Shown here: positions 6,396-14,267 of the stretch, piece after piece
Layout: the number at the start of each line of letters is the position of its first letter
Position numbering within the stretch: the first letter of the stretch is position 1
Assembly: GCA_044235645.1 (NCBI GenBank)
Contig: JBIIHQ010000022.1
Coordinates: 1-14,503 of the forward strand
DNA from: OMIW01 sp044235645
GTDB lineage: Bacteria > Bdellovibrionota_C > UBA2361 > OMIW01
Direction: 5' to 3'
DNA: 14,503 nt
Position numbers and translations under genes: made by a program
Notes under the pieces: generated by a model
Databases searched by the model: none
What the model was told of the DNA's origin: nothing
What the model saw: the letters and a program-made list of their open reading frames with translations, nothing else

Positions 6396-7451
6396 ATGTC
6401 CTCTTCGTTTGACGGTATTATCCCTGCGTATTCAATTCGTGACCTGCGAGTCGCTCCCGGTCTTGTGTTGGCTCCCATGAGCGGAGTGACCTGCTCGGCG
6501 TTCCGCCAGCTTCTCCGTGAGCTAAATCCGGGGGCTCTCGGGTTAGTGGTCAGTGAGTTCATCTCCGTTGAGGGGTTAACCCGCGAAGGGCGACGAAGCC
6601 TTGAGATGATGCGGTTCGCGGAGATGGAGCGACCGGTAGGTATTCAAATATTTGGATATGATATTAACCGGATGCGGGATGCAGCAAAGATGGTTGAGCA
6701 AGCCGGAGCTGACCTCGTTGATATCAATTGTGGGTGTCCTGCTCCGAAGGTTGTTCGTCGCGGCGGGGGATGCGAATTGATGAGACAGCCGCTTCACCTC
6801 GGGGCAATGCTCCGTGAGGTAAGAAAGGCGGTCTCAATTCCGCTGACGATCAAGATGCGTTCGGGGTGGGATGATAGCTCGCGAAATGCGCCCGAGATAG
6901 CGCGAATCGCCGAGAGTGAGGGGGTCGAGGGAGTCACGGTGCATGGACGCACCCGGTCCGCGTTATATCGCGGAAGCGCTGATTATGAGATTGTGCGTCA
7001 GGTTGTTGAAACAGTGCGGATCCCAGTCTGTGGGAGTGGAGATGTTTGTGATGCGGCGTCGGCTGCCGAACGGCTCCAATCGGGGGTTGTCGGCCTCTAC
7101 GTCGGTCGCGCAGCAATTTTCAACCCCCTTGTGTTTACCGATATTGTCACGGGACAGCCGTGTGGACTCCGGCAGGACCCGGAAAGAATGGTGGCGGTGC
7201 TCGTACGGTATCGCGATCTTTTGCTTGAAAGTGGTCGGCCAACCTTATCTGTCGTGGGACGGCTCAAGCAGCTTGCCTCGCAGATGGCGAAGGGATACGC
7301 ATGGTCGAGAACGTTCTGCCGAGCGCAGGGATTGGCGGAGCAGGAGTCGATTCTTGCTCGCGTTTTGGATGGGAGTTTTGAGCCTGAAGGGATGCCCAGA
7401 TTAGCGGATACCATCGGTGGAGACGAGACGAGCGAGGGGCTTTGTGGCTGA
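6396..7451 (+). CDS. dusB: tRNA-dihydrouridine synthase, DusB-like
   Basis: This 351-residue FMN enzyme uses NADPH to reduce specific uridines to dihydrouridine in the D-loop of tRNA. Visible family motifs are LAPMSGVTCSAFR (25-37, FMN binding at the barrel start), VGIQIFGYD (81-89), DINCGCPAPKVV (109-120) with the proton-donor Cys114, KMRSGW (153-158), TVHGRTRSALYRGSADY (181-197) with His183, and GSGDV plus GLYVGRAAIFNP (213-217 and 233-244). The TIM-barrel is followed by the usual helical domain, and the length is typical. The exact subclass (DusB versus another Dus) is judged by overall motif likeness only. The ATG at 6396 has only a weak, distant AAGG upstream. The 3' end overlaps the next gene by 8 bp (GTG at 7444), implying translational coupling. 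Confidence 0.92.
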   Translation: MSSSFDGIIPAYSIRDLRVAPGLVLAPMSGVTCSAFRQLLRELNPGALGLVVSEFISVEGLTREGRRSLEMMRFAEMERPVGIQIFGYDINRMRDAAKMVEQAGADLVDINCGCPAPKVVRRGGGCELMRQPLHLGAMLREVRKAVSIPLTIKMRSGWDDSSRNAPEIARIAESEGVEGVTVHGRTRSALYRGSADYEIVRQVVETVRIPVCGSGDVCDAASAAERLQSGVVGLYVGRAAIFNPLVFTDIVTGQPCGLRQDPERMVAVLVRYRDLLLESGRPTLSVVGRLKQLASQMAKGYAWSRTFCRAQGLAEQESILARVLDGSFEPEGMPRLADTIGGDETSEGLCG

Positions 7452-8217
7452 ATCAGGTTCCCTTACACCAGTCTCGATTGCTGTCGAGGATCTCTGGGTT
7501 GACTTTCAGCGAGAACCGGTGTTGCGCGGGGTCTCGTGCACATTCGGGGTTGGCGAGTTTTGGGGGTTGATAGGTCCAAGTGGCTCGGGAAAGAGTGTCT
7601 TGCTAAAAGCGATAGCGGGAATCATTTCCCCCTCATCAGGTTCGGTCTCAATATCCACGAAGCACAATGGTAAGGTCCCCCTTGCACTGATGTTTCAGGA
7701 GGGGGCTCTATTTGATTCCCTTTCCGTGTTCGACAATGTCGCGTTTCCGCTCGTCGGAGGTAGTGTGCCGATCCGGCGGACGAAGCGGGGGGATGGAGTG
7801 GGGAGTAACGGTGTGGCGGGCGAGGTTATTGATAAAGTTTCCCGTATCCTTTCTCGGGTGGGGCTCGATTGGGCTGGGGCAAAGATGCCCGCCGAGCTGA
7901 GCGGGGGCATGCGTCGTCGGGTGTCACTGGCGCGTAGCCTCGTCGTTGACCCCCAGATCCTCCTTCTTGACGACCCTACTGGCGGGCTCGACCCCGTCGC
8001 GAGCTCCGTGATTATGGAGCTCATTGCTGAGATTCAGCGGGAGTCAAAGACCTCGATGATAGTGGTAAGCCAGGACCTGCGCCGACTGATTCCGATGGTG
8101 TCAAAGGTAGTCGCGCTTTTTGATGGACAGATCGCAGCGCAGTGCGGCGTTGAGGACTTGAGAGGGTGTGAGGAAGGGGTGCGGAAATTTATTTCGTGTC
8201 GGTATGACCTGACCTAG
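7444..8217 (+). CDS. ABC transporter ATP-binding protein, MlaF/Mkl-like
   Basis: I chose the GTG at 7444 because GAGGGG sits 4-5 bases upstream and it overlaps the dus stop by 8 bp; another in-frame GTG lies at 7417. The 257-residue product has Walker A GPSGSGKS (44-51), Q-loop MFQEGALFDSLSVFDNVAFPL (83-103), signature LSGGMRRR (152-159), Walker B ILLLDD (172-177) and D-loop GLDP (181-184). The GALF...VFDNVAFPL stretch is characteristic of the ATPases of Mla/MCE lipid transporters at the inner membrane. Two positions are odd: the catalytic Glu after Walker B is Asp177, and the H-loop His is Gln210 (VVSQD). No permease or MCE gene is adjacent, so its partners must be elsewhere if it is a transporter subunit. 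It could instead have a reduced ATPase rate or a regulatory role. Confidence 0.85.
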   Translation: MAESGSLTPVSIAVEDLWVDFQREPVLRGVSCTFGVGEFWGLIGPSGSGKSVLLKAIAGIISPSSGSVSISTKHNGKVPLALMFQEGALFDSLSVFDNVAFPLVGGSVPIRRTKRGDGVGSNGVAGEVIDKVSRILSRVGLDWAGAKMPAELSGGMRRRVSLARSLVVDPQILLLDDPTGGLDPVASSVIMELIAEIQRESKTSMIVVSQDLRRLIPMVSKVVALFDGQIAAQCGVEDLRGCEEGVRKFISCRYDLT

Positions 8218-8262
8218 GTGATGGATGATAGGAGAGGGAATATCTCATGTAATTTTCAGCTT

Positions 8263-8289
8263 AGCCAGGCTACTTGGCTGGTTCATTTT
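8263..8289 (+). terminator. Weak terminator candidate after the ABC ATPase gene
   Basis: AGCCA (8263-8267) pairs with TGGCT (8275-8279) around a 7-nt loop, and two flanking G-U pairs could extend it. It is followed by TTCATTTTT. The stem is short, so termination here is plausible but uncertain. Confidence 0.35.
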
Positions 8290-8411
8290 TGACTGCGTCC
8301 TTACTTTGCTTGCCGAACCGCTCAGTTTTTTTGAGGGTTGGAGAAAAAAGAAACGAACGGTTGCTGAGGATGAGAGTGGAGAGAGATGAGCGTCCAGGGT
8401 GAGGAAGGGAG

Positions 8412-8618
8412 ATGATTGGAGAGGAGGCTGCATACGTGATCGTCGGCCTCGTCAGGCTCTGTGCGGGGTTCGTCGTTCGGGTTCTCTTGGCATGCCCGGA
8501 ATTTGTGCTTGAAATTTTTCTTGAATTACTCAGGGAAAGGAGAGAACAGAATCGTGGGGATGGTGACCAGCTGACCTCGAGCACCGAATCCGAGGGAGAC
8601 AGTGGTTTTAGGAAATGA
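8412..8618 (+). CDS. Possible small membrane-associated protein
   Basis: A 68-codon frame begins with ATG at 8412 preceded by GAGGAAGGGAG, a credible ribosome site. Residues 5-43 are markedly hydrophobic (AAYVIVGLVRLCAGFVVRVLL, then CPEFVLEIFLELL) with scattered Arg, which fits a membrane segment followed by an amphipathic helix. The remaining 25 residues are charged, polar and probably disordered. I recognise no family. The position between the ABC ATPase and the helicase on the same strand fits a real small gene, but a chance frame cannot be excluded. Confidence 0.35.
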   Translation: MIGEEAAYVIVGLVRLCAGFVVRVLLACPEFVLEIFLELLRERREQNRGDGDQLTSSTESEGDSGFRK

Positions 8619-8731
8619 ATGGGGTGGAGCGTCGCTTTTGCACCAGCCTGATTTTTAAACAACTGCCCGACAAGGGGGCATGACTATAACATGGCGGCAC
8701 AAATCGCCCTACCGTGAGAGAACAGCAACAC

Positions 8732-9538
8732 ATGTCAAAACGTGAACATATCGAGGAAGCCCGCAGGCGGCTTCTTTCGGGGATCGGGGTGCCGGAGCAA
8801 TGTACATTTGTTCCTGATGATTTTCAGCTTGAAGCTATCAAACATGCGAGTGCGGGGGAGGATGTCCTCGTCGTTGCGCCGACCGGGGCCGGAAAAACCT
8901 ACATCGCCATTCAGGCGATTGAAGCAGCACTAGCCATGGGGAAGCGGGCGGTCTACACGACGCCGCTCAAGGCGCTCTCCAACGGTAAATATACTGACCT
9001 GAAGCTCCGATTCGAGCCTTTAGGATATAAAGTGGGACTTCTTACCGGTGACCGTAAGGTTGATGGTGACTCGCAGTGTGTCGTTGCCACGACGGAAATC
9101 TACCGAAACGAGCTGTATCGTGGGTCAGAGCGCCCGTCGCTCGTGGTCCTCGACGAGGTTCATTTTATCGCCGATCCACAGCGGGGGCCAGTGTGGGAGG
9201 AGAGTATCATTCTCACTTCCCAGGCTTCGACTCTGTTGATGCTCTCGGCGAGCATTAGTAATGCGACTGAGATAGCGGATTGGATCTCAGATACGCGCCG
9301 TAAGCCTTGTCACATCGTGACCAAAAAAGAGCGACCTGTGGAGCTTCGGTATGGATTTCTTCACCCCGAATTGGGGGTGCTTCCTTTAAGAGACTCCTCG
9401 GGGGGCGTATTCCCCGAGGTGGCAAAATTCTATGGTGGTGCGGGGCTTGATGCGAGTGGTATGCGGCTCAAGGGTGGAAGGTTTCAGTCCGAAAGGCGGG
9501 ACCAGCGTTCGTTCCAGGGCAGAGGTAATCGGAGATAG
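8732..9538 (+). CDS. Ski2-like DExH helicase, N-terminal RecA lobe (first half of a split gene)
   Basis: This frame carries the first RecA lobe of a superfamily 2 Ski2/Mtr4/HelY-like RNA helicase. Counting from the GTG at 8714, the motifs are the Q-motif-like DDFQLEAI (35-42), Walker A APTGAGKT (55-62), motif Ia TTPLKALSN (82-90), ATTEIYRNELY (125-135), motif II DEVH (147-150) and motif III SAS (178-180). I prefer the ATG at 8732, though neither start has a strong ribosome site. The frame then enters an Arg/Gly-rich linker and stops at TAG 9536-9538. The second lobe follows in the same frame from 9542. The family normally has both lobes in one chain, so this half alone cannot be a complete helicase. 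It may be a nonsense-disrupted gene, a readthrough gene or one half of a two-chain enzyme. Confidence 0.85.
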   Translation: MSKREHIEEARRRLLSGIGVPEQCTFVPDDFQLEAIKHASAGEDVLVVAPTGAGKTYIAIQAIEAALAMGKRAVYTTPLKALSNGKYTDLKLRFEPLGYKVGLLTGDRKVDGDSQCVVATTEIYRNELYRGSERPSLVVLDEVHFIADPQRGPVWEESIILTSQASTLLMLSASISNATEIADWISDTRRKPCHIVTKKERPVELRYGFLHPELGVLPLRDSSGGVFPEVAKFYGGAGLDASGMRLKGGRFQSERRDQRSFQGRGNRR

Positions 9539-9544
9539 GTTATG
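9531..9544 (+). promoter_or_regulatory. Ribosome binding site and restart ATG just past the in-frame TAG
   Basis: GGAG at 9531-9534 lies 7 nt before the ATG at 9542-9544, and the TAG of the first half (9536-9538) sits between them. The spacing is good for reinitiation or independent initiation of the second helicase half, coupled to termination of the first. Confidence 0.5.
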
Positions 9545-10951
9545 TTGAGAGAGTTTCCCGTTGTAAAAATACTCGAATTTCTTTCCGATGATAACCTGCT
9601 CCCAGCTATCCTTTTCCGGAGTGCGCGGCGCCAGTGTGATGCGGACCTCCAGTTTATTGGCAGAATGCGGCGAGGAAGATTAAACGAAAAGGCCCAGCGT
9701 GAGTTGCGGCAAGAGATACACGCCGTCATCGATCGGTATTCATTTCCGCCGGAGGTTATCCTTGAGCATCCGCAGTATCAGGGGCTCGTTGAGACAGGGG
9801 TGGGAGCGCATCATGCGGGACAGCTTCTTCCGTGGCGGCTTTTGCTCGAGGAGTTGATGTCGCGAGGGGTGCTTCGGATGTTGATCGCCACCGGCACTGT
9901 TGCGGCGGGGGTTGATTTTCCGGCCCGATCGGTGGTGATTACCGCTCATAGCAAGGCAGGCGCGGATGGGTTCCGGGTGTTGACCTCATCTGAGTTCATG
10001 CAGATGTCGGGGCGAGCCGGGCGACGGGGGAAGGATGCGGTCGGGATCTGCCTGGTGGCTCCGTCGCAGCTTTCAGATGCTCGGGTTATTCATGATATCG
10101 CGAACAAGCCGGCTGAACCGCTGACGTCGGCGTATTTCGCGTCACCGTCAACGGTATTGAACCTTCTGAAGTTCCGCAACGTCGATGATCTCGAATATAC
10201 CGTGCAGCGGAGTCTTGCCGCGTTTCTCGATCGGAAGCATGCCAAGCACCTGCGTGATGAGGCGGTATCTGTTGAAAACGAGGTGTCAGCGCTCGCGGGT
10301 GAAGCGAGCAAGCGGGCCCGTAAACGTCTCAATAGGATGATTCGAGAGGCAGACGCGGTTGAGACGCGTCAGGAGATGTTGCTGAAACAGGCGCTTAATG
10401 GGCTTCGGATCCTCGGCTTTATCGACCCCGAGCGGGGTGGATTGACCGAAAAAGGGACATGGGCTGCCGAGCTTTGTACGACCCTTGTTTTGGAGATTGC
10501 TGAGGCGATACATGAGTTTGTTTTTGAGGACCTCCCGATGACGCAGCTCGCTGGCCTTGTGGCTTCAATCGCGGGGGATGCGCATCGATCGTATTTCAAC
10601 CTCAAGCCCAATCCGATCCCGAAAGAGCGATATCAGAAGCTCCAGGAAATAGTTGATCGGGTCAAGCGATCGTACGACAACCCCACTGCAGCGGAGACGA
10701 TGGTGCTTCCTGATGCTGCTTTGACGGTGATGACGTGGATGGAGTGTGAATCGTGGGCGGAGTTTTCGAGCCTGCTTCGGCTCGCGCGAGTTGCCGATGG
10801 AGATATTTCGCGGCTCGTTACACAGACTGCTGATCACCTTAATCAGATTGTTCGGCTGAGAGTAACTCATCCTGAGCTGGCGAAGCTTGCTCAGGAGGCT
10901 CGTCAGCGTCTCTTGAGACCGCCGTTGACAGATATCGTTGGAGTTGAATAA
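9542..10951 (+). CDS. Ski2-like helicase, C-terminal RecA lobe and accessory domain (second half of a split gene)
   Basis: This 469-residue frame begins at the start of the second RecA lobe (VVKILEFLSDDNLLPAILF, 7-25) and is in the same reading frame as the upstream half, separated only by TAG and one codon. It carries VGAHHAGQLLP (87-97), motif V ATGTVAAGVDFPA (116-128) and motif VI QMSGRAGRRG (154-163), which contact ATP and nucleic acid. About 300 residues of mostly helical sequence follow, matching the winged-helix and ratchet-type region of Ski2-like enzymes. Together the two halves would make about 740 residues, usual for bacterial members. It ends with TAA 100 bp before the glyS start. 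A good Shine-Dalgarno (GGAG, 7-nt spacing) precedes its ATG, so it could be translated separately. Whether the pair is functional is unresolved. Confidence 0.85.
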   Translation: MLREFPVVKILEFLSDDNLLPAILFRSARRQCDADLQFIGRMRRGRLNEKAQRELRQEIHAVIDRYSFPPEVILEHPQYQGLVETGVGAHHAGQLLPWRLLLEELMSRGVLRMLIATGTVAAGVDFPARSVVITAHSKAGADGFRVLTSSEFMQMSGRAGRRGKDAVGICLVAPSQLSDARVIHDIANKPAEPLTSAYFASPSTVLNLLKFRNVDDLEYTVQRSLAAFLDRKHAKHLRDEAVSVENEVSALAGEASKRARKRLNRMIREADAVETRQEMLLKQALNGLRILGFIDPERGGLTEKGTWAAELCTTLVLEIAEAIHEFVFEDLPMTQLAGLVASIAGDAHRSYFNLKPNPIPKERYQKLQEIVDRVKRSYDNPTAAETMVLPDAALTVMTWMECESWAEFSSLLRLARVADGDISRLVTQTADHLNQIVRLRVTHPELAKLAQEARQRLLRPPLTDIVGVE

Positions 10952-11051
10952 TGCTCGGGTAGTGGGCTGGTGGGTCCATTTCTGGATGCGCCGGGTGTCA
11001 CGGGTATCGATCCTTGGTCATTCACATAAAAAACTCGAGAAGGAGACTATC

Positions 11052-12569
11052 ATGGCTGAACACGACCGCCTTGCAACGATAGCATCGCTCGCCAAGCGGC
11101 GCGGGTTTATCTATCAGAGCAGCGAAATATACGGTGGATTGCGGTCAGCGTACGATTACGGTCCCCTCGGGGTCGAACTCAAGCGAAATATCGCTCAAGA
11201 GTGGTGGCGCGAGATGGTGCTCAAGCGGGAGGATGTCGTCGGGATTGATTCCTCGATTATGATGCACCCCGGAGTGTGGCGGGCGAGTGGTCATGCTGCA
11301 GGATTTTCGGATCCCCTTGTTGATTGCCACAACTGCAAAGAGCGGTTTCGTGCTGATAAGGCTCCCCGAGCAACGCCGGGAGATTCGGTCGTCTTTCATG
11401 TGGGGGGAAAAAGCCAGGGTCTCAAGAAGGCGGGCGTAGTGGGAGCGTGCGGGTATGTGTGTCCTGTCTGCGGGTCGTGCGAGCTCTCCGACGAGCGACA
11501 GTTCAATATGATGTTCCGGACCTCGATTGGCCCGGTTGATCCGATGGAGGGATTCATCCAGGAGGTAGCTGGGAAGCAGCTAGAGAAGGCGCAGCTCCGT
11601 GAGCTCTACGATCGCTATCTCAACGAATCGGTGATCTATCTTCGTCCAGAAACAGCGCAGGGTATGTTCGTGCAATTTCTCAACGTCCTTCAGAGCACGA
11701 GCATGAAGGTTCCGTTCGGTATCGCTCAGCAGGGTAAATCCTTCCGTAACGAGATAAAGAGCGAAAAGCTGGTGTTTCGTACCTGCGAGTTCGAGCAGAT
11801 GGAGATGGAGTTTTTCGTTGAGCCGGGAACGCAGCAAGAGTGGCATCGGTATTGGGTGGACGAGCGTCTCTCATGGTGGCGATCGCTCGCCAATAACGGC
11901 GAAAATTTCCGGGCACGGGTCTACGAGAAGGATGAGCTTGCTCATTATGCCGATGCCTGTGTGGACATCGAGTACCAGTATCCCTGGGGGTGGGATGAGC
12001 TTGAAGGGGTTGCCTCGCGAACCGACTACGATCTAAGTCGGCACGCTGAGCATTCAGGAGTCAAGCTCACTTATTTCGACCAGCAGAAAAATGACCCGAG
12101 TACCGGGAAGGCAGGATGGCGCTATACGCCGTATGTTATCGAGCCAGCAGCGGGACTGACCCGAGGGGTACTCTGTCTTCTCTCCGACGCGTATAGCGAA
12201 GAGGAGGGGGTCGATGCTGATGGTGAGAAGAAGACTCGGGTTGTATTGAAACTTCATCCGCGGATTGCCCCCATCAAGGCGGCGGTGTTTCCGCTCGTCA
12301 AAAAGGATGGTCAACCGGAAGCGGCGCGACGAATTGTTGATGCGCTTTTCAAGGCGGGGATTAACGCCAAGTGTGATGAACAACAGTCGATCGGAAAGCG
12401 CTATGCAAAACACGATGAAGTAGGTACTCCCTTCTGTGTCACTGTCGACCACGAGACGTTGTCGGATGGCATGGTAACGATTCGGGACCGCGATACAACG
12501 AAGCAGGAGCGTATTTCTGCCGATTCGGTGGTTGATATTGTTCGGAAACGGGTCGAGGGAGGATCATGA
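11052..12569 (+). CDS. glyS: Glycyl-tRNA synthetase, alpha2 (class II, single-chain) type
   Basis: This 505-residue enzyme charges tRNA-Gly with glycine using ATP. The ATG at 11052 is preceded by AGGAG with a 6-nt spacer; the frame runs open back to a TTG at 10938, but that extension is not family-like. Near the N-terminus is RRGFIYQSSEIYGGLRSAYD (16-35). A zinc-knuckle insertion holds DCHNC (91-95) and CPVC (137-140). RPETAQGMFVQF (198-209) and motif 2 beginning FRNE (231-234) follow, and EFEQMEMEFF (246-255) completes the active-site region. The C-terminal anticodon-binding domain starts near PRIAPIKAAVFPL. This is the homodimeric type, not the glyQ/glyS alpha2-beta2 type. The usual RxREFEQ reads RTCEFEQ here, with Cys245 in place of Arg. 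Its TGA overlaps the start of the chorismate synthase gene (ATGA), so the two are probably co-transcribed. Confidence 0.95.
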   Translation: MAEHDRLATIASLAKRRGFIYQSSEIYGGLRSAYDYGPLGVELKRNIAQEWWREMVLKREDVVGIDSSIMMHPGVWRASGHAAGFSDPLVDCHNCKERFRADKAPRATPGDSVVFHVGGKSQGLKKAGVVGACGYVCPVCGSCELSDERQFNMMFRTSIGPVDPMEGFIQEVAGKQLEKAQLRELYDRYLNESVIYLRPETAQGMFVQFLNVLQSTSMKVPFGIAQQGKSFRNEIKSEKLVFRTCEFEQMEMEFFVEPGTQQEWHRYWVDERLSWWRSLANNGENFRARVYEKDELAHYADACVDIEYQYPWGWDELEGVASRTDYDLSRHAEHSGVKLTYFDQQKNDPSTGKAGWRYTPYVIEPAAGLTRGVLCLLSDAYSEEEGVDADGEKKTRVVLKLHPRIAPIKAAVFPLVKKDGQPEAARRIVDALFKAGINAKCDEQQSIGKRYAKHDEVGTPFCVTVDHETLSDGMVTIRDRDTTKQERISADSVVDIVRKRVEGGS

Positions 12570-13648
12570 GTAGCGGCAGCATCTTTGGCACCGTCTTTCG
12601 GCTCGCGACCTTCGGTGAATCCCACGGTGGTGCGGTTGGAGCAGTTGTTGATGGGTGCCCTCCAGGGCTTGAACTTTCGGAGGCTGATATCCAGCCTGAG
12701 CTCGACCGCCGTAAGCCGGGTCAAAGTGATCTCACGACCCCCCGAAAGGAAGAGGATACTATCGCGATCCTTTCAGGAGTTTTTGAGGGCAAGACCACCG
12801 GAACGCCGATTCTCCTTATAGCGAAGAACAAAGATGCTCGGTCGCATGATTACGATCTTCTGAAGACTCTTTATCGCCCTTCGCACGCTGATTTTACCTA
12901 TACCGAAAAATACGGTGTCCGCGATTGGCGGGGGAGCGGGAGGGCTTCGGCGCGGGAGACACTCGCGCGGGTTGCGGCGGGTGCGATAGCAAAAAAATAT
13001 CTGCGACTCTCTGATGGCATCTCTTTCATGAGTTATGTCGAGCAGGTTGGGTCGGTGCGCACGGGGATTGACCCGCTCGATGTATCTCCCGAAGCAATTG
13101 AAGCATCACCGGTTCGATGCCCCGATCCAGAAGCGGCGCTGCGGATGGAGGAAGTAATCCGCGAAGTCCAAAGCCAGGGAGATTCTATCGGCGGTATCAT
13201 TCGGGGGGTCATTACCGGATGTCCTGTCGGACTGGGCGAGCCGGTCTTTGATAAGCTCCACGCCGAGCTCGGTAAAGCGATGCTCAGCATCAATGCCGTC
13301 AAAGGATTCGACATCGGAGAGGGATTTGGAGCCATCACAATGCGGGGGAGTGAGCACAACGACCCGTTCGGCGTATCCCAAGACGGCACCATTTCCCCGC
13401 TCACTAACCGCGCGGGCGGAGTGCTTGGAGGGATATCAACCGGCATGCCGATAGTCTTTCGGGTCGCTTTCAAGCCAGTGGCCACGATATCACGCCCTCA
13501 ACAAACGGTGACCTGCGACGGAAAAGAAATCATGCTCGAAGCAACCGGAAGACACGACCCGTGTGTGTTGCCGCGAGCCGTGCCGATTGTTGATGCGATG
13601 GCTGCATTGGTGGTCATGGATATGGTATTGCGGCGGAGCAGATGCTAG
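12566..13648 (+). CDS. aroC: Chorismate synthase
   Basis: This 360-residue protein is the last enzyme of the shikimate pathway. It converts 5-enolpyruvylshikimate 3-phosphate to chorismate using reduced FMN as a catalytic cofactor. Family motifs are present throughout: FGESHG (16-21) with the catalytic His20, RRKPGQSDLTTPRKE (48-62), SGVFEGKTTGTPI (70-82), RPSHADFTYTEKYGVRDWRG (104-123) with His107, GRASARET (125-132), NRAGGVLGGISTGMPIVFRVAFKP near 280-300 and the terminal RHDPC...RAVPIVDAMAALV. The length is normal and no key residue appears missing. The ATG overlaps the glyS stop by 4 bp (ATGA), implying translational coupling. No shikimate-pathway partner is adjacent, so the pairing with glyS is a convenience operon rather than a pathway cluster. 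Confidence 0.97.
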   Translation: MSSGSIFGTVFRLATFGESHGGAVGAVVDGCPPGLELSEADIQPELDRRKPGQSDLTTPRKEEDTIAILSGVFEGKTTGTPILLIAKNKDARSHDYDLLKTLYRPSHADFTYTEKYGVRDWRGSGRASARETLARVAAGAIAKKYLRLSDGISFMSYVEQVGSVRTGIDPLDVSPEAIEASPVRCPDPEAALRMEEVIREVQSQGDSIGGIIRGVITGCPVGLGEPVFDKLHAELGKAMLSINAVKGFDIGEGFGAITMRGSEHNDPFGVSQDGTISPLTNRAGGVLGGISTGMPIVFRVAFKPVATISRPQQTVTCDGKEIMLEATGRHDPCVLPRAVPIVDAMAALVVMDMVLRRSRC

Positions 13649-14062
13649 TCCACTTTTTTGCGGAGATGGTAGGGAGGAGGAAATCGCTCAGGTTCGATAA
13701 GGGCCTTATATCGTCCGATTGCCCTGGGTTCCCGAATTTTTAGAGTCTGTCCTCCGCGTCGAACCGAGGCCACGATGTGGTGCTTTGATATCGATTTCGA
13801 GTGCGAGGAGGAATCTAAGACGTACCTTGGTGGGCATACAACAATAATTAGTATCTCCTGCCGGGATCACCTCCCTCCCGTTGGCCTCGAGTGAGCAAGC
13901 TTTCATCGCCTGTCAGACCTTTCCTCGGGTTGATTTCGAGTCGAGCACGACCGTTGAGTTCGCTAAGATATGTGCTGACAGTCGACAAGCAGAACGGTAT
14001 AGGTGGGAGGCGCTACACGAACGCAGGGTGTCTAAACTACCATCTTGGTTTGAGGCATCGTG

Positions 14063-14097
14063 GAGAATCAAGATCACTTCTTGTCGAAGTGATTCTC
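14063..14097. repeat. Hairpin with two mutually exclusive 8-bp pairings
   Basis: ATCACTTC (14073-14080) and GAAGTGAT (14086-14093) form a perfect 8-bp stem with a 5-nt loop. GAGAATCA (14063-14070) is also perfectly complementary to TGATTCTC (14090-14097), which overlaps the right arm. No T-run follows on either strand. It lies between converging genes and may act in 3'-end formation. Confidence 0.5.
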
Positions 14098-14232
14098 GCC
14101 CATTCTCATGCGCCCCATCACTTTTCTTGGCCGCGCCCTCTCTCGCCACTTACGTCTCGTCCTTACGAGCCGTCCCTGGCTGAAGCGACCGCGCTGATGG
14201 TGTCGCTTCCTCTGTCTCTCCTTCGTCTTACC

Positions 14233-14254
14233 CCCCCTGCCAGAGGGGGTTGTT
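14233..14254. terminator. G/C hairpin after the RTX-repeat gene, possible terminator
   Basis: CCCCCT (14233-14238) pairs with AGGGGG (14244-14249) around a 5-nt loop, 18 nt beyond the minus-strand stop at 14268. The T-rich tail (TTGTTT from 14250) is on the plus-strand side, so as an intrinsic terminator it would work better for plus-strand transcripts arriving from aroC. Confidence 0.4.
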
Positions 14255-14267
14255 TGGTGCCGAGCGG

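Larger units (their letters stand above)
8218..8713. other. About 500-bp region with one possible small gene
   Basis: This gap between the ABC ATPase and the helicase holds a weak hairpin with a T-rich tail at 8263-8289 and a small frame at 8412-8618 listed separately. A TATAAC hexamer at 8685-8690 could be a -10 for the helicase transcript, but I see no matching -35. The minus-strand frames here show no motif. Confidence 0.4.
13649..14267. other. About 620-bp convergent intergenic region
   Basis: This lies between aroC (plus) and the RTX-repeat gene (minus). Short frames exist on both strands, but none has a good ribosome site or recognisable motif, so I call no gene. It contains a strong hairpin with an alternative pairing at 14063-14097, a G/C-rich hairpin at 14233-14249, and a short palindrome CGATA...TATCG around 13695-13713. 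It may be an eroded remnant of former coding sequence, but nothing identifies it. Confidence 0.5.

Noticed and set aside
10938..11051. N-terminal extension of glycyl-tRNA synthetase from a TTG overlapping the helicase end
   Set aside because: The extension has no family likeness, and the ATG at 11052 has AGGAG at ideal spacing followed directly by conserved N-terminal sequence.
13863..13875. GGATCACCTCC, matching the 3' end of 16S rRNA
   Set aside because: Only about 11 bases match; the sequence upstream shows no 16S helices, so it is a coincidence.
13706..13906. Minus-strand 66-residue frame and overlapping plus-strand frames after aroC
   Set aside because: No motif, weak ribosome sites and no continuity with the RTX gene; not enough to call a gene.
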